Part shown: in pieces, positions 6,456-7,262 of the stretch
Position numbering within the stretch: position 1 is the stretch's first letter
Layout of the letters: the number at the start of each line of letters is the position of its first letter
Assembly (NCBI GenBank): GCA_004297645.1
Contig: SCUG01000187.1
Coordinates: 1-7,262 of the forward strand
DNA: 7,262 nucleotides
From: Saprospiraceae bacterium
Lineage (GTDB): Bacteria > Bacteroidota > Bacteroidia > Chitinophagales > Saprospiraceae
Direction: 5' to 3'
The notes under the pieces: model-generated
Told to the model about the DNA's origin: nothing
The model's database searches: none
Seen by the model: the letters and a program-made list of their open reading frames with translations, nothing else
Made by a program: the position numbers and the translations under genes

Positions 6456-7262
6456 TCAAACAATTTTCGCCGGTTTTGCCATGAAATTGCACAATTTATA
6501 CAGCACCCTCGCTCCCACGTTGCCGTCCCATTCGTTGCCCACTCCCGCCACTTCGCATAGGTCGAAGCCAATGATTTCGCGGCCGCTTTCCACTACGGTT
6601 TTCAACAGGAACATGGCCTCGTGATATTGCAAGCCCCCAGGCACGGGCGTGCCGGTACCGGGGCAGAGTTCGGGGGCGAGGCCGTCAATGTCGAAACTGA
6701 TGTACACCCGTTCTGGCAGCGCGGCTACGATTTGCTTGCAAAGCTTCGCAAACGTGAGGCCTTCGAACTGTTGTTCCCGAAGATGCTGGTCAGTCCATAC
6801 TTGTACCCGGCCATTGGAAGCCTTCGTGCGCTGCACCTCTTCTTCGCAATAATCGCGAACACCCACCTGCACCAATTTTGTCAGCGCTTTCAACTTCAGG
6901 GCATTGTAAAAAATGGAAGCGTGGGAATACTCGAATCCTTCGTAGGCAGCCCGCATATCTTGGTGGGCGTCAATTTGCAGTACGCCGAACGCTCCGTAAT
7001 GGTGGGCTAAGGCTTCGAAGTAGCCGAGGGGAACGCTGTGTTCGCCGCCCACGATACCCACGTGTTTTCCCTGGCGGAGCAATGCGGAAGTTTGTTCGAA
7101 TACCCAGCTTTTCAGCAGGCGGCAGGCGTCGTTGATTTTTTCAAGTATCGCAGCCATTTGAAGGTCGGAGGCAGGGTCGCCTCCATTTTCCAAAAAATCA
7201 ATATAGGCATTCGCTAAGGGCCGTAGCTCCTCGTTGCGGTTGGTCCACGACAGGTCCGAATG
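6456..7262 (-). CDS. Ureohydrolase (arginase/agmatinase family), 5' end outside window
   Basis: The frame is open from the right edge to the TGA at 6456-6458, giving the last 268 residues. A TTG at 7193 is an internal leucine codon, because the frame continues upstream with good coding sequence (HSDLSWTNRNEELRPLANAY). Numbering from the window edge, the six metal ligands of the family are all present: H75 (GGEHSVPLG), D98, H100 and D102 (IDAHQDMR), and D191 and D193 (SFDIDG). PGTGTPVPGG and a closing EWDGNVGARVLYKL motif follow. Enzymes of this family use a two-Mn centre to cleave a guanidino group and release urea (arginine to ornithine, or agmatine to putrescine), or act on formimidoyl-glutamate. 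The visible part does not settle which. One departure is DGLAP (A196) where the family usually has DGLDP; that Asp is not a metal ligand. It is the upstream gene of a probable operon with the PAP2 and ZIP genes. Confidence 0.9.
   Translation of the reverse strand, partial: HSDLSWTNRNEELRPLANAYIDFLENGGDPASDLQMAAILEKINDACRLLKSWVFEQTSALLRQGKHVGIVGGEHSVPLGYFEALAHHYGAFGVLQIDAHQDMRAAYEGFEYSHASIFYNALKLKALTKLVQVGVRDYCEEEVQRTKASNGRVQVWTDQHLREQQFEGLTFAKLCKQIVAALPERVYISFDIDGLAPELCPGTGTPVPGGLQYHEAMFLLKTVVESGREIIGFDLCEVAGVGNEWDGNVGARVLYKLCNFMAKPAKIV

Noticed and set aside
6621..7010. 129-codon plus-strand open frame
   Set aside because: It lies opposite the conserved metal-binding core of the ureohydrolase and is a shadow of it.

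Overview
The window looks like chromosomal DNA of a member of the Bacteroidota, most likely a Saprospiraceae- or Chitinophagales-like lineage. The signs are a secreted protein ending in a type IX secretion (T9SS) sorting domain, a TonB-dependent receptor with an N-terminal carboxypeptidase-regulatory-like domain, A/T-rich sequence rather than Shine-Dalgarno motifs before the genes, and a Bacteroidota-type -7 promoter element (TAnnTTTG). The assignment to phylum is firm. The assignment below phylum is a guess.

Layout. (1) At the left edge, on the plus strand, is the 3' end of a LuxC-type acyl-CoA reductase gene (1-311). (2) A strong 14-bp hairpin terminator (338-370) sits between this gene and the converging minus-strand genes. 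(3) On the minus strand, reading right to left, a TonB-dependent outer-membrane receptor (4851-2005) is followed after 91 nt by a secreted alpha/beta-hydrolase-fold protein with a T9SS C-terminal domain (1913-393). No terminator or promoter is visible between them, so they probably form one transcription unit ending at the 338-370 hairpin. (4) A 265-nt gap (4852-5116) holds a -7 promoter element and, just downstream of the expected start of transcription, a perfect 14-bp palindrome that could be an operator. (5) A second minus-strand cluster, entering from the right edge, encodes a Mn-type ureohydrolase (arginase/agmatinase family, 5' end outside the window), a PAP2 lipid phosphatase and a ZIP-family metal transporter. 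The gaps are 21 and 4 nt, so these three are probably an operon.

How the genes may work together. The receptor and the secreted protein look like a surface pair: one imports a ligand across the outer membrane and the other is exported to the cell surface or medium. No SusD-type partner is visible. The secreted protein keeps the overall plan of an esterase, but the nucleophile position of its GxSxG motif is glycine and the rest of its catalytic domain has no histidine after the candidate acid residue. It may therefore be a binding protein rather than an enzyme. This is the most interesting observation in the window. The ureohydrolase keeps all six metal-binding residues, so a divalent-metal transporter in the same operon is a reasonable, unproven link. 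I found no mobile element, CRISPR array, tRNA, rRNA or clear sign of horizontal transfer, and no evident large novel system.
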